Part shown: one piece after another, positions 1 through 9,856 of the stretch
Layout of the letters: each line of letters begins with the position of its first letter
Position numbering within the stretch: position 1 is the first letter of the stretch
Assembly: GCF_019429485.1 (NCBI RefSeq)
Contig: NZ_JAHXZN010000008.1
Coordinates: 90,747 to 154,746, forward strand
DNA: 64,000 nt
Direction of reading: 5' to 3'
DNA from: Sphingomonas citri
GTDB taxonomy: Bacteria; Pseudomonadota; Alphaproteobacteria; Sphingomonadales; Sphingomonadaceae
Made by a program: the position numbers and the translations under genes
Notes under the pieces: model-generated
Databases searched by the model: none
What the model was told of the DNA's origin: nothing
The model's input: the letters and a program-made list of their open reading frames with translations, nothing else

Positions 1-300
1 TGGCTGTTCCACCGCTACGCCGTGGCGGCGATCGGCAAGACGCTCGGTGGGGTCCACTACAGCTACGCCACCGCGAGCGACAGCGCCCCGCCGCCGACAC
101 GCGCCACCGCGGTCGAGCAGGGAGAGGCGCTCGACGCGCTGATGGCGACGCTCAGCCCCGCCGCGCTCACCGTGCCGCCCGCGCTCGCGCTGACCTTGTC
201 GGCGAGGGTCAACGGCAACGCCGACCCGCAATATGACAGCGAGGTATTCGACACCGCGGGCGGCGCGGTGTTCGATCCCCTGGTCGCGACCCGCGCATGA
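1..300 (+). CDS. C-terminal fragment of probable zinc-dependent metalloprotease
   Basis: The frame is open from the first base and ends at TGA 298-300, so the gene begins before the window and only its last 99 residues are seen. The segment starting HRYAVAAIGKTLGGVHYSYA resembles the C-terminal part of the large DUF4953/DUF5117 secreted zinc metalloproteases common in sphingomonads, where an HRY...GG.xY motif follows the catalytic domain. The catalytic HExxH motif lies outside the window and cannot be checked, so the family is a resemblance call. The coding character (strong third-position GC) is convincing; the product name is tentative. Confidence 0.5.
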   Translation, partial: WLFHRYAVAAIGKTLGGVHYSYATASDSAPPPTRATAVEQGEALDALMATLSPAALTVPPALALTLSARVNGNADPQYDSEVFDTAGGAVFDPLVATRA

Positions 301-449
301 TCGCCATCGGCTTGCTTCCGGCTCGACGCCACGTCCTTCCACGGTCATGTCGCCCGCCGACGGACGTGCCCCGGTCCGGCGCATAGCAACTAGCCAATCG
401 CAGCGAATGCCTTTAGGCGCTCTGCGCAGAGTCAACGAGGATTGTCGCG

Positions 450-1280
450 ATGATAGGATCGACCAGCAGCCATCCCGCGACGGCGCCGCTTCATCTGTCC
501 GACGCCGCTCGTGCCGCGATGGCGTCGTCTCGGTTCCACGATGCGGATCCGTTCCCAGTTCTTATCTTGGACGATTTCCTGCCCGAGGCTTTCGCCGCCG
601 GCCTGCACCAGGAGATCCTAGCGCTGAAAGACCTCAGCCAATCGAACGACTACATCTTCGCCAAGAACAAATTCGAGTATCCGACCTTGGAGGCGATCGG
701 ACCGCACGGGGCCGAACTCAAGCGTTTCCTGCTATCGGAGGAGTTCGGCGCCGCACTGACTGCGATGTACGGGCGCCCTTTATTCGTCGACGCGAACTTC
801 ACGGGCGGCGGCGTGCACCGCGGCGGATCGGGCTCGTTCCTCGACATGCACGCCGATTTCGAGCGTCATCCTGGTGAGAAGGACTGGGTCCGCGAGCTCA
901 ACATCCTGCTCTATATGAACAAGGATTGGGCGCCCGCGCACGGCGGCGCACTGGATCTAAAGCACGCTGATACGGGCGCGGCGAGCGCGATTGAGCCGCT
1001 CTACAACCGCTTGGTGCTGATGCTGACCAAGTCGTTCACGCTGCATGGCTACAAGCGTACCTCCTTCCCGCCGGGTTCGTATCGCAATTCGATCGCAGCC
1101 TATGCTTACTCGCGCGAGGCCGATGAGGGCCGGCTCGCCCGTCTGTCCACGACGACGCGGTGGCAGCCGTCCGATGCCGGTTCGGTTAAGCGTACGATCG
1201 CCGCGCTTACTCCGAGGCTTGTCAGGCTGAAGCAGCGGCTGCTTGGCAGCAACACGGCGAGAGGCGCTGGGAAGAAATAA
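450..1280 (+). CDS. 2-oxoglutarate/Fe(II)-dependent oxygenase (prolyl-hydroxylase-like)
   Basis: This 276-residue protein carries the double-stranded beta-helix signature of 2OG-Fe(II) oxygenases. The HxD iron pair is His134 and Asp136 in LDMHADFERHP, the distal iron ligand is His199 in TLHGYK, and the 2-oxoglutarate-binding Arg is about residue 212 in YRNSI. The N-terminal stretch (FPVLILDDFLPEAFAAGLHQ) matches the start of the Tpa1/Ofd1-like prolyl 3,4-hydroxylase group. Such enzymes hydroxylate protein or small-molecule substrates in the cytoplasm; the substrate here is unknown. It stands alone, 136 bp upstream of the autotransporter gene on the same strand, with no evident operon partner. 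There is no signal peptide. Confidence 0.8.
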   Translation: MIGSTSSHPATAPLHLSDAARAAMASSRFHDADPFPVLILDDFLPEAFAAGLHQEILALKDLSQSNDYIFAKNKFEYPTLEAIGPHGAELKRFLLSEEFGAALTAMYGRPLFVDANFTGGGVHRGGSGSFLDMHADFERHPGEKDWVRELNILLYMNKDWAPAHGGALDLKHADTGAASAIEPLYNRLVLMLTKSFTLHGYKRTSFPPGSYRNSIAAYAYSREADEGRLARLSTTTRWQPSDAGSVKRTIAALTPRLVRLKQRLLGSNTARGAGKK

Positions 1281-1416
1281 GCTCCCGGTCGATCGCTTCG
1301 GCGCGGCACAATTGCTCGTCAATGTGAGCCAAATCTCTCTGGACGCGAGGAAGTCGGCTGATTAGCCCTCGTCTGCGCGATGGGGTTCGCGTGAGTGTCC
1401 GGGGGGCTTAACTATA

Positions 1417-4400
1417 ATGAGAATTCAAGGTTCGGTGCGTATGCGCCGGTGGTCGCTCGCACTCGGCGCTAGCGTCGTGGCGATCGGTATGGCCAGCAGC
1501 CCCGCGGCGGCGCAATGCAACCCAGATCCAACGATCGCTAACGCCACGACGACCTGCGCTGGGACCGATCCAGACGGTCTCGTGGTGACGACACCCGGCT
1601 CGACGGTGAGTGTCAGCGGCGACGCGATCGTTCGCACGGGCCCTTATGCCGCCATCGACGTGGCTGCGACCGGCGTCACGCTATCGATCGCCGGAGAGAT
1701 CGACGGCAGCAGCCACGCCGGCATCCGGCTCGACGTCGGCGCGCCGTACAATCTAGCCTGCGACGACCGCCTGCCGGGCGCCCCGGTCCCATGCCCGCCG
1801 GGCTATATCTACTCAGCCTATCCCCCATCGGCGTCGGCCACTATCGCCATCGCGGCCGGCGCGAGCGTAGGCGGCGCGCACGCGCTGAGCGTCTCTCTCA
1901 GTCCGGCCAATTACGGCGCCACCGCGCGCGCGGTCGTTACCAATGCCGGGTTGATGAGCGGCAACGCCGGCGCAGCGATCATCGTCGATCTGCCGCAGAC
2001 CAGCAGCTATTCCTACAATCAGGTGAGCGTCGTCAACGGCGGATCAGGGGCAATCGCGGGAATCACAGGTCATGTTGCCAACATCACGAACGACGGTACC
2101 ATCACCGGAGTTGGCGGTACGGCGATCAACGTCAGCCGCCCGCTCTCACTGATCAACCGCGGCACGATCGTCGGCGCGGTCGTTGTTGACAGCGGCACCT
2201 CAGAGACCAGCACGATCGACTCACGCGTCGGGACGATCGACGGTAGCCTCACATTCGGGAACGGCAACGACGTGCTGCTCGCGCGCTACGTCGATGGTGC
2301 GATCCGCACCGGCGTGACCGGCGCGATCAACGGTGGCGCCGGGCTTGATACGCTTCGCCTCGACGTCGAGACCGACGCGACGCTCGGCGCGGTGGCGTTG
2401 CCGACCAACTTCGAGCAGCTCGGGCTGAACGTGGCGAGTGGCGTCACCGCGACCCTGGGCGACGGCTTCAACGGCCCGGTCCAGCTTGCCGGCGCGGGCT
2501 CCATCGTCAACCGGACGACTCTCATCGGCAGCACGCAGGTGATCACGACCAGCGGCTTGGGCCTCGATGCACCGGTCTTCGTCAACGCCGGCACGGTGCG
2601 CACCACCGCCGGGGGCAGCTATGCGATCAACGTGTCGGCGCAGACGATCGAGAACCAGGGAGTGATCGAGGCGGCCGGCGACGGCGTCTCGCTCGGTTTC
2701 GCTGCACAACGCTTCATCAACAGTGGCACGATCACCGCTGCGGGCACCGGGGTGTCGGCGTTCGGCGTCGCTTTCACCAACAGCGGCACGATCCGCTCGA
2801 CCGCCGGTATCGGTGTCGCCCTGTCGGGATCCTACGGCGATAAGGCGATTAACAGCGGCACTATCAGCGGCGCGGTCGCCGGCGTGCGGCTGTCGACGTC
2901 GCTCGTCAACGAGGGGACGATCAGCTCGGACGGTACCGCAGTCCGGCTCGACTGGTACGGTGGCATCGACAATCGCGCCGGCGGCCGGATCAGCAGCGGC
3001 ACGCTTGCGATCGGCCCGGAGGGCGGTGGCTCGCTCTATAACGCGACGGTGGTGAATGCCGGCACGATCGACGGCGACGTCGTGCTCGGCCGCGACACCC
3101 GCCCCGACAGCTACAACGGCAATCGCTACTTTGCCGCGGAGGGCGGCGTCCTCAACGGCAACCTGACGCTGGGCGGCGGCGACACGCTGGTGGTGGGGCT
3201 CGCGGGCAGTGGCGCGGGTACGTTCGCGGGGATCAACGGCACGGTCAGCGCCACCAACAGCACGCTGCATTATCGCGTCCGCGACACGCGCACCGCGGAC
3301 GCTGCAGCCCGGGCCGGCTTCGTCTCGATTGGATACGACCTGTTCGATGGCGCGGCGCTGACGCTGACCGGTGCCAACGCGCCGCTCCAGTTCGCCGGCG
3401 ATGGCAGCGTAGAACTCAGTGGCGATATCGTCGCGGGCGCCTCGCCTGCGATCACTTCGGGCTTCGTGAGCTATGCGCCGGGTGAGCAGCAGGCTGCGTC
3501 CGGCGCGCTGGCGGTCACCAGCCACGGCACGCTGACGCTGGTGCGCGCGCCGAACGCCAACCTCTATCCCGGCACCGCGGTGATCCTGGGCGAGCGCGAC
3601 ACCTTCACCAACGCGGGCACGATCCTGCTCGGCGGCGCGGTCAGCGCCGCTAGCGCGGGACGCATCGTCAACACCGGTGCGATCCGCCAGGCCGAGGGCA
3701 GCGCGGCCTCGGACGGCATCACCGGCGGCTACGGTCGGCTCGACCTCCTCAACACCGGGACGATCGAGGTCGCCGGTACGGCGGTTCGCGGCCAATATTA
3801 CGGCACGACGATCGACAATAGCGGACGGCTCGTCAGCACTGCGACGACCGCGGTGATCACTAGCAGCTATGCCGATACGATCGTCAATCGCGCCGGCGGC
3901 GTCATCGCGGGCAACGGGACAGCGGTGCGGATGTACGGCGGCACGCTGACCAACGCAGGGACAATCACCGGCGACGTGCTGCTCGGCTTCAACGACTACG
4001 GTATCAGCTACGGCCCGGTGACCTATGTCGCGCAGGGTGGGACGATTGCGGGCGATCTACACTTCGGCAGCGGCGACGACCAATTCGTCAGCTATAACGA
4101 CGACACCGGCGTGAGCGGCACGATCGACGCAGGCGACGGTTCCGACACCTTCGTCCACGCGCGTGGAAGCAGCGGGAACGTGACGCTGGGCGCGCCGTTG
4201 CTCGCCAGCTTCGAGCGCGAGGGCGCGCGCGCGACCGGAGATGGCACCTTGCTGACGCTGCGCGCCGACACGGCGCTAACGGCCGACCTGCTACTTTCGG
4301 GCGACGCCACCATCGTTAATACCGCGACGTTGAACGGCACTATCTTCGCGACGAGCGCGCAGCTGCTGCCCGGCGGGGAGGTCAGCACGCTCGCCGGCCT

Positions 4401-6984
4401 AGTCAACCGCGGCAACGTCACCGGCACGATCAGCGGCACGGTGCGTGACTTCACCAACGAGGGCAGCATCAGCGCGGCCCGCGGCGCCCAGTGGCAGCAA
4501 CCGGCGGCACTGAACCTCATCACCGACGTGGCGCTGACCGCGCGTAATACTGGCACGATTCGCGGCGCGACGATCCTGAGCGGCGGCGACAACGGCGCGT
4601 CGTTCACGCCCGAGCTCCGCACGCTGGCGCTCGACTTCAGCAACAGCGGCACCATGTCGGCGGCCGGGGCGACGCTGCAGGTGGCTGCGAGCACCTACCT
4701 GCCGCGCGAGACGGCGCTGTCGCTCGACAATCAGGGAACAATCGAGGCCACCGGCGGCGCGGGTAATGCGGTACAGCTCAGCGTCTACGGCAACGCCCCG
4801 GGTAATGCGGCGAGCAGGATCGCGGTGACGAACAGCGGCACCATCCGCGCCAATGGCGGCGGCGCCTTCGCCGACGTCGGCTACCCCTATTACTTGTCCG
4901 GCATTTTTCGGCCGGCGACCGCACTCACGCTCAACGGCACCGCCGATACCGCGATGTCCGTCACCAATACCGCAAGCGGGGTGATAGTGGCGATGGGCGC
5001 GCGCTCGACCGCGATCGTCGCCGAGACTGGCACATTCACGCTCGCTAACGCGGGGACGATCCGCGGCGGCGTGGGGGAGACGATCGCCTACAGCAACTGG
5101 TATGAGCAAGAGGGCTCAACCTATTATCTTCCCGGCGCGATCCAGGGCAGCGACGACGGCAACACCATCGTCAACAGCGGCACGATCGTCGGTTCGATCG
5201 ATCTGGGCGACGCTGCCGACCGGATAGAGAACACCGGCCGCATCGTCGGCGACATCTTCCTCAATGACGGCGACGACCGCGTCACGCTGGCGGGCAGCTT
5301 CAGCGGCGCGATCGACGGCGGCGCCGGCACCGACACGATCACTGTCACCGGCGGCACCGCGACGACGCCGATCGCCTTCACCCGGCTAACCGACGTCGAG
5401 CAGCTGTCGGTGACCGGCGGCTATGCCACGGTCGCGGGCGCCGCGGCGCTGCGCCAGCTCGACGTCACCGGCGGGCGGCTGGTCGGGCTGGCAGGCTCGA
5501 CGATCAGCGCGCCGCTGATCACCGTCGCGCGCGGCGCCACCTTCGGCTCGGCCGGCACTGTCGACGCGAACCTCGCGATCGCGGGCACGCTGAGCCCCGG
5601 CGCCTCGCCCGGCACGATGACCGTCAACGGCAACGTCGCGCTCGCCGGCGGCGCGACCGCGCTGTTCGAGATCACGCCCAGCGTGTACGACAGGCTGGTG
5701 GTCAACGGCGCGGTGTCGATCGCGTCGGGCGCGACGCTGCAGCTCGTCTCCGACACGCCGCTGCGCGCGGGCACCAGCTACGAGTTGATCACCGCCAGCG
5801 GCGGGGTGAACGGCGCCTTCACGACGGTGCAGCTGCCCGGCAGCCAGCCCGGATTGGTGCTGCAGGACGCGGGGAGCCTGCGCCTGCTCGCGCAATTCGC
5901 CCAGCCGACCGGCCTGGCGCCGCAGGTCGCCAACAGCGTCGCCTACGTCAACGCCGCGCTCGCGGCGGCGCCGCGTGACGCCGCGCTGCTCGCCGCGGTG
6001 CCAGCGCTGCTCGACGCCGCGGGCGCGACCGACGCGCGCGCCTTCGCGCGGCTCACCCCCGAGTCCTATGCCTCGGCGACCCAGCTGGGCGTCGACCAGG
6101 CGCTGTCGCTGGCGCAGGTGGCGCGCGGCGGCGCCTTCGCGACCGACCGCGCCGAGGCGGGCGCGTTCACCTTCGCGCAGACGGTCGGCCAGTGGCACCG
6201 GCTGGCCGGCGACACCGCCAGCGGCAGCAGCGCCGCGCGCGCGCAGAGCTACGGCTTCCTCGGCGGGCTGGGCTACGGCGATCGCGGCTGGATGGTCGGC
6301 GCCTTCGCCGGCTATCTCAACGGCCGCCAGCAGATCGGCGCGCTGGGCGCACGCACGCGCGCCGACGGCGTCGTGGCCGGCGTGCACGCGCGCTACACCG
6401 CGCCGGCGGGCTGGGGCTTCAGCGGCTCGCTGCTGTACGACGGCGGCGAGGCGCGCACCGATCGCGCGCTGCCCGGCACGGTCGCGGCGAGCGCGCGCTA
6501 CGGGCTGCACAGCTGGGTCGGCGACGCGTCGCTGCACCAAACGCTGGCCGTCGGGGGCGACTGGACGCTGCGCCCGCGCGTCGGCGTCACCTATGTGCGC
6601 ACCACGCGCGACGGGGTGAGCGAGGACGGGGCGAGCCCGTTTGCGCTCCAGGTCGCGCGCGAGCGCCACGTCGCCGGCTTCGTCGACGCCGGGCTGGCGC
6701 TGGCGCGCGACGACGCCTCGGACGCCCGCTTCCGCCCGCACGTCGCGTTCGGGCTGCGCCACCAAGTCGAGGGGCGCCGCGTCGACGCGCTGGCGGGCTT
6801 CGCCGGGGGGCCGCTCGGGCTCGCCGCGGCCGGCGCGTCGCGCGCGTCAGTGGTGGGCACCGCCGCGGCGGGCGTCGACTATCGCCTGAGCGCCGCGGTC
6901 AACCTGTTCAGCGCCGCCACGGCGCAGACCGGGCGCGACGACCACCAGGAGACGATCACGACCGGGGTGCGGCTGCGCTTCTGA
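1417..6984 (+). CDS. Large autotransporter with repetitive beta-solenoid passenger
   Basis: The product has 1,855 residues. A signal peptide (MRRWSLALGASVVAIGM..., about residues 9-35) ends in PAAAQ, suggesting cleavage before Gln. Residues ~40-1,500 form a passenger rich in 'N(S/A)GTI' repeats spaced about 20-30 residues apart, the pattern of right-handed beta-helix autotransporters. A GTLSPGASPGT linker follows near 1,390. The last ~280 residues are a 12-stranded-type autotransporter barrel ending in RLRF with the required terminal Phe. It should be a type Va surface protein, translocated across the outer membrane by its own barrel, with adhesin or biofilm roles likely. No protease motif was seen. 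ATG 1417 has a weak G-rich Shine-Dalgarno; ATG 1441 is an alternative start that leaves the signal peptide intact. Confidence 0.93.
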   Translation: MRIQGSVRMRRWSLALGASVVAIGMASSPAAAQCNPDPTIANATTTCAGTDPDGLVVTTPGSTVSVSGDAIVRTGPYAAIDVAATGVTLSIAGEIDGSSHAGIRLDVGAPYNLACDDRLPGAPVPCPPGYIYSAYPPSASATIAIAAGASVGGAHALSVSLSPANYGATARAVVTNAGLMSGNAGAAIIVDLPQTSSYSYNQVSVVNGGSGAIAGITGHVANITNDGTITGVGGTAINVSRPLSLINRGTIVGAVVVDSGTSETSTIDSRVGTIDGSLTFGNGNDVLLARYVDGAIRTGVTGAINGGAGLDTLRLDVETDATLGAVALPTNFEQLGLNVASGVTATLGDGFNGPVQLAGAGSIVNRTTLIGSTQVITTSGLGLDAPVFVNAGTVRTTAGGSYAINVSAQTIENQGVIEAAGDGVSLGFAAQRFINSGTITAAGTGVSAFGVAFTNSGTIRSTAGIGVALSGSYGDKAINSGTISGAVAGVRLSTSLVNEGTISSDGTAVRLDWYGGIDNRAGGRISSGTLAIGPEGGGSLYNATVVNAGTIDGDVVLGRDTRPDSYNGNRYFAAEGGVLNGNLTLGGGDTLVVGLAGSGAGTFAGINGTVSATNSTLHYRVRDTRTADAAARAGFVSIGYDLFDGAALTLTGANAPLQFAGDGSVELSGDIVAGASPAITSGFVSYAPGEQQAASGALAVTSHGTLTLVRAPNANLYPGTAVILGERDTFTNAGTILLGGAVSAASAGRIVNTGAIRQAEGSAASDGITGGYGRLDLLNTGTIEVAGTAVRGQYYGTTIDNSGRLVSTATTAVITSSYADTIVNRAGGVIAGNGTAVRMYGGTLTNAGTITGDVLLGFNDYGISYGPVTYVAQGGTIAGDLHFGSGDDQFVSYNDDTGVSGTIDAGDGSDTFVHARGSSGNVTLGAPLLASFEREGARATGDGTLLTLRADTALTADLLLSGDATIVNTATLNGTIFATSAQLLPGGEVSTLAGLVNRGNVTGTISGTVRDFTNEGSISAARGAQWQQPAALNLITDVALTARNTGTIRGATILSGGDNGASFTPELRTLALDFSNSGTMSAAGATLQVAASTYLPRETALSLDNQGTIEATGGAGNAVQLSVYGNAPGNAASRIAVTNSGTIRANGGGAFADVGYPYYLSGIFRPATALTLNGTADTAMSVTNTASGVIVAMGARSTAIVAETGTFTLANAGTIRGGVGETIAYSNWYEQEGSTYYLPGAIQGSDDGNTIVNSGTIVGSIDLGDAADRIENTGRIVGDIFLNDGDDRVTLAGSFSGAIDGGAGTDTITVTGGTATTPIAFTRLTDVEQLSVTGGYATVAGAAALRQLDVTGGRLVGLAGSTISAPLITVARGATFGSAGTVDANLAIAGTLSPGASPGTMTVNGNVALAGGATALFEITPSVYDRLVVNGAVSIASGATLQLVSDTPLRAGTSYELITASGGVNGAFTTVQLPGSQPGLVLQDAGSLRLLAQFAQPTGLAPQVANSVAYVNAALAAAPRDAALLAAVPALLDAAGATDARAFARLTPESYASATQLGVDQALSLAQVARGGAFATDRAEAGAFTFAQTVGQWHRLAGDTASGSSAARAQSYGFLGGLGYGDRGWMVGAFAGYLNGRQQIGALGARTRADGVVAGVHARYTAPAGWGFSGSLLYDGGEARTDRALPGTVAASARYGLHSWVGDASLHQTLAVGGDWTLRPRVGVTYVRTTRDGVSEDGASPFALQVARERHVAGFVDAGLALARDDASDARFRPHVAFGLRHQVEGRRVDALAGFAGGPLGLAAAGASRASVVGTAAAGVDYRLSAAVNLFSAATAQTGRDDHQETITTGVRLRF

Positions 6985-6993
6985 GCCGCTGCT

Positions 6994-7032
6994 GCCCCCA
7001 TCATCGGCGAGGCTCCGGCCGATGATGGGGGC
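6994..7032 (+). terminator. Perfect 15-bp hairpin after the autotransporter gene
   Basis: Arms 6994-7008 and 7018-7032 are perfectly complementary (GCCCCCATCATCGGC) around a 9-nt loop, starting 10 nt after the autotransporter stop. No U-tract follows, so it is either a GC-rich factor-assisted terminator or an mRNA 3'-end stabiliser. Confidence 0.6.
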
Positions 7033-7166
7033 GGTCTGATCACACTCTTAGCGACATCACCGGCGACCACTCCCCGGTCGGGCGAGAAGCGACCGACCAG
7101 CATCACCGCCTATCTTCGGTACCGCGTTCCAATCTACAAAACGTTCTTCGCCATGCTTTTCACGCG

Positions 7167-7904
7167 CTAGCTCACTGGCACTGCGATCGGCTTCCCTTCG
7201 CTCACGCCACAGACGTTCCGACCGGCGCCGATATTAACCGGGTAGCGCCGAGGTAGATCTTTCGCGGCGTCGGACAGCAAGAGCGTTGGATAGCTGCAGC
7301 CCTCGACGTAGGAATGGGTGACCTGCCTGTGTCGTGTCCGGCCTGGATCGAAGGATTGGCCGACCGCCGTGAAGCAAGGTTGGCGGACCAGACCAGCGCC
7401 GGTCCGTTGCGCAGATGCGCCTCGTGCGGTTCGGGACCGTGTTGGGCGACAACCCCGGCGATGCCGGGCTCGTACACCGTACGGTACAGATCATACGGGT
7501 TTCGCCCGTTCAACAACGTGACGCCGAAGCCGGCCAGTGTCACCTGCAGCAGTTTGTGCGACCCGGGATAACACTGAAGCGGGCCGTTCGCCGCGCTGAT
7601 GTCCTCAAGTGCCACTCAAGACACCGCTTATGAATCCCTCCGGCTCACTGTCGAAATGGATCGTGTCGCTGTGCGTTGCCTGCTGGGTGCCGCGGTCGAA
7701 GTTCAAGGTCTGGAACGGGAAGGCTTCGCGTCCATAAAGATAGTGCAGGGTCTTGAGAATCTGCGGGTGCGTCGCGAGCTGACGCTCCACCTGATTGGTC
7801 CGCCACGCGTTCTCGATCCGGTGCGTATCGTCGAATTTCGGCGCGAGACCGTCGACGATCTGGCTCGCGACCGAGTCGAAATCGGGTATGTCGAGGTCAA
7901 ACAC
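7167..7904 (-). pseudogene. Frameshifted PhyH-type (phytanoyl-CoA dioxygenase family) remnant
   Basis: Read on the minus strand, three successive frames give one recognisable PhyH-family oxygenase. The first, up to about 7610, contains YERDGYVVFDLDIPDFDS and QTLNFDRGTQQATHSDTIHF, with the HxD iron motif. The second, about 7600-7390, contains LEDISAANGPLQCYPGSHK, the typical PhyH core. The third, starting about 7390 and ending at TAG 7167, contains ANLLHGG and then QVTHSYVEGCSYPTLLLSDA. At least two frameshifts break it, and an in-frame TGA just upstream of the first segment suggests the N-terminus is also lost. The intact ancestor probably hydroxylated a small molecule. It sits downstream of the EPS minus-strand operon in the same orientation. 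It is a decayed gene, not separate small ORFs. Confidence 0.8.
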
Positions 7905-8149
7905 GACATAGCCATCGCGCTCGTAGATGGCGGCCAGAGCCGCCAGATCATGTGACCATCATCGTCCTCATCGCTACCCGCATCGGTGAAGAGAAGCGAC
8001 GCCTCGACAATGATGGCCGCGTATTGCCGATCGACGAGAAATCGTCGCCGATCCAGCGCCTTCGCGCGACGATGTCGACCGCACCTTCGTGTTCTGCCTA
8101 GCCCAATGATGCAGTGACGCCAAGACGAGACAACATCCCCGCGGTTCGC

Positions 8150-9439
8150 TCAGTCTGCCACTACGCCGCGCGTGGCCGCGAGGCAGGTCGCCAGACCGCC
8201 GAGGATCAGCATGACGAACTGGGCGAAGTGGAACATGCCGTCGAACAATCCCTCGATCGCCAACACGTCCACCATCAGGACGACGGGCAACAGCGCCGAT
8301 GCTCGCGCGGCGGCCTGATGGGCGTGCCAGGCGGCGCCGGCGAGCAGCGACCCAGCCGCCGCGCCGCCGACGATGCCCCAATTGAGCAGGAACTCGACGA
8401 CGACGTTATGCGGGTGGATGTAGAAGGGCGGAAGCAGCCACCAGCTCGCCATCATCCCGCTTCCCAGCAGCGGGTGGTCGAGGGCGAGCCGTAGCAGTGC
8501 CGACCAATAGCTCAGCCGACCCGTCGCGAACCCATCGACGGAGGTAAAATTGTTCGCTTCGAAGAAGGTGTATGAGGGGTCGTTATAGGGTTGGAACGGG
8601 AGCGTCAGGAGCGCGCCGGCCACCAAGTAGAGCGGCAGGATCGACCAGAAAGCGCGCGCGCGCGGTGCTCCCGCCACGAACCACGCGATCGGGAGGACAC
8701 ACAGGTCTGCGAGCAGCGCCGCGCGCGTCGTCGTCCAGAAGGTGAGCGCAAAGGCGAACGCCGCCGCGGCATACAGGCGATGCGCGGCCGGCCCTCGCCC
8801 CGGCGAGAGCCAGGCCAGGCCGAGGAGTGCTGCGAATACCGCGCCGGTCCAGGATCCGAACAGTCGAACGTTGATGAAGCCCGGTATGGCGACCTTCCAG
8901 TCGACCGACCGTTCATGGCCGACGAGCCACGCCGGCAGGAAGGTAAAATGGATCACGATCATCAAGGTCAGCGACACGAGGCCGACGACGAAGCCGGGCC
9001 AAAAGCGCGCCAGCGCGACCTGCGGCACGTCACGCATCAGATGGAACAGGCCAGCGGCGAACAGCAGATGAATCGTCCAGGCGAGGCAGAGCATGATCGA
9101 GCAGGACGGTAGCCGCGACACGGTCACCGAACTGATCCAGAAGGTCGTCAGAAAGGCGGTGAGTGCGACCTGAGCCCAGCGCGGCAGCGCGCGCGCGATC
9201 GACCAAACGTCGAGGCCGCGCGCTTGGGCATGGAGGATCAAGGCAATCTCGCCGGCGAGATAGACATAGCCCCACAGCTGTGCGTTCTGCACGACGATCG
9301 GCCGTGCCGCGAGATCGTAGGTCGCGAAGAGGATGCCCGCGATCACCGGCAGCACCGTGCCCATGGCAAGACCCAGCCAGAAGGGACGCGCCGCCGGGTC
9401 GAGCCGAGTCGCGGTGGGAGCAGGGAGGCTTAAATCCAT
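8150..9439 (-). CDS. O-antigen ligase/polymerase-like membrane protein (Wzy_C type)
   Basis: The 429-residue protein is almost entirely hydrophobic helices (about 10-12 membrane spans). The long periplasmic loop typical of WaaL/Wzy proteins ends in GSGMMASWWLLPPFYIHPHN, and the H-P-H-N motif followed by VVVEFLLNWGIVGG is the Wzy_C signature. It would join or polymerise undecaprenyl-linked oligosaccharides in the periplasm. It lies last in the minus-strand EPS operon, 36 bp after the small secreted protein gene. It is one of three Wzy/WaaL-like proteins in the locus, so whether it is the repeat-unit polymerase or a ligase cannot be decided from sequence. Confidence 0.82.
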   Translation of the reverse strand: MDLSLPAPTATRLDPAARPFWLGLAMGTVLPVIAGILFATYDLAARPIVVQNAQLWGYVYLAGEIALILHAQARGLDVWSIARALPRWAQVALTAFLTTFWISSVTVSRLPSCSIMLCLAWTIHLLFAAGLFHLMRDVPQVALARFWPGFVVGLVSLTLMIVIHFTFLPAWLVGHERSVDWKVAIPGFINVRLFGSWTGAVFAALLGLAWLSPGRGPAAHRLYAAAAFAFALTFWTTTRAALLADLCVLPIAWFVAGAPRARAFWSILPLYLVAGALLTLPFQPYNDPSYTFFEANNFTSVDGFATGRLSYWSALLRLALDHPLLGSGMMASWWLLPPFYIHPHNVVVEFLLNWGIVGGAAAGSLLAGAAWHAHQAAARASALLPVVLMVDVLAIEGLFDGMFHFAQFVMLILGGLATCLAATRGVVAD

Positions 9440-9475
9440 GCCGGCGTTGCTAGCGCCGCAGTGGTAAATACGGCG

Positions 9476-9856
9476 TTAGTCGCTAGCTGGCCGGAGCGTA
9501 CGGGCGGGCGGTGCCGACCGCGTGTCGTCCCGCCGGCCCGCACTGCGCACCTCCCGCTCGGCCGCCCGATAGGCGGCGGCGCCGCCCATCAAAGGGTCAT
9601 AGCCGCGGTCGATCCGGGTGTGCAGCCGAGTCTCGATGCGGTTCTGGATACGACTCGCGACACGGGCTGTGGGCGCAATCCCCGCTGCTGACTGGAGCCG
9701 CGTCTGCCGCTGGCCTACGGCGCCGGCGGTCGACCTCGCGACTCGGCCCATCGGCGGCGACGGATCGTCGCGCCCGCTCTCCTGGGAGGCGGCAGGCGCC
9801 GCGCCGAGGAGCGACACGACCGCCGCAAGCAGGCACCATCCACGGAGGGTCCTCAC
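9476..9856 (-). CDS. Small secreted hypothetical protein in the EPS operon
   Basis: The start is taken as GTG 9856 because it forms a GTGA overlap with the stop of the upstream gene (9853-9855) and begins a good signal peptide: VRTLRGWCLLAAVVSLLG then PAASQ, with cleavage near residue 25. The longer frame from 9952 would put an Arg-rich stretch in front of that signal. The mature part (about 100 residues) is basic and has RVASRIQNRIETRLHTRIDR, an amphipathic helix with regularly spaced Arg, before GYDP. I recognise no family. Its tight coupling to the preceding EPS gene suggests a periplasmic accessory role in polysaccharide assembly. Confidence 0.7.
   Translation of the reverse strand: MRTLRGWCLLAAVVSLLGAAPAASQESGRDDPSPPMGRVARSTAGAVGQRQTRLQSAAGIAPTARVASRIQNRIETRLHTRIDRGYDPLMGGAAAYRAAEREVRSAGRRDDTRSAPPARTLRPASD

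Noticed and set aside
2221..6765. Large antisense frames opposite the autotransporter (524 codons at 2221-3795 and 459 codons at 5386-6765, minus)
   Set aside because: Their composition is Arg/Ala/Asp-rich, the expected shadow of a GC-rich repetitive gene. The plus-strand gene has a full signal peptide, passenger and barrel.
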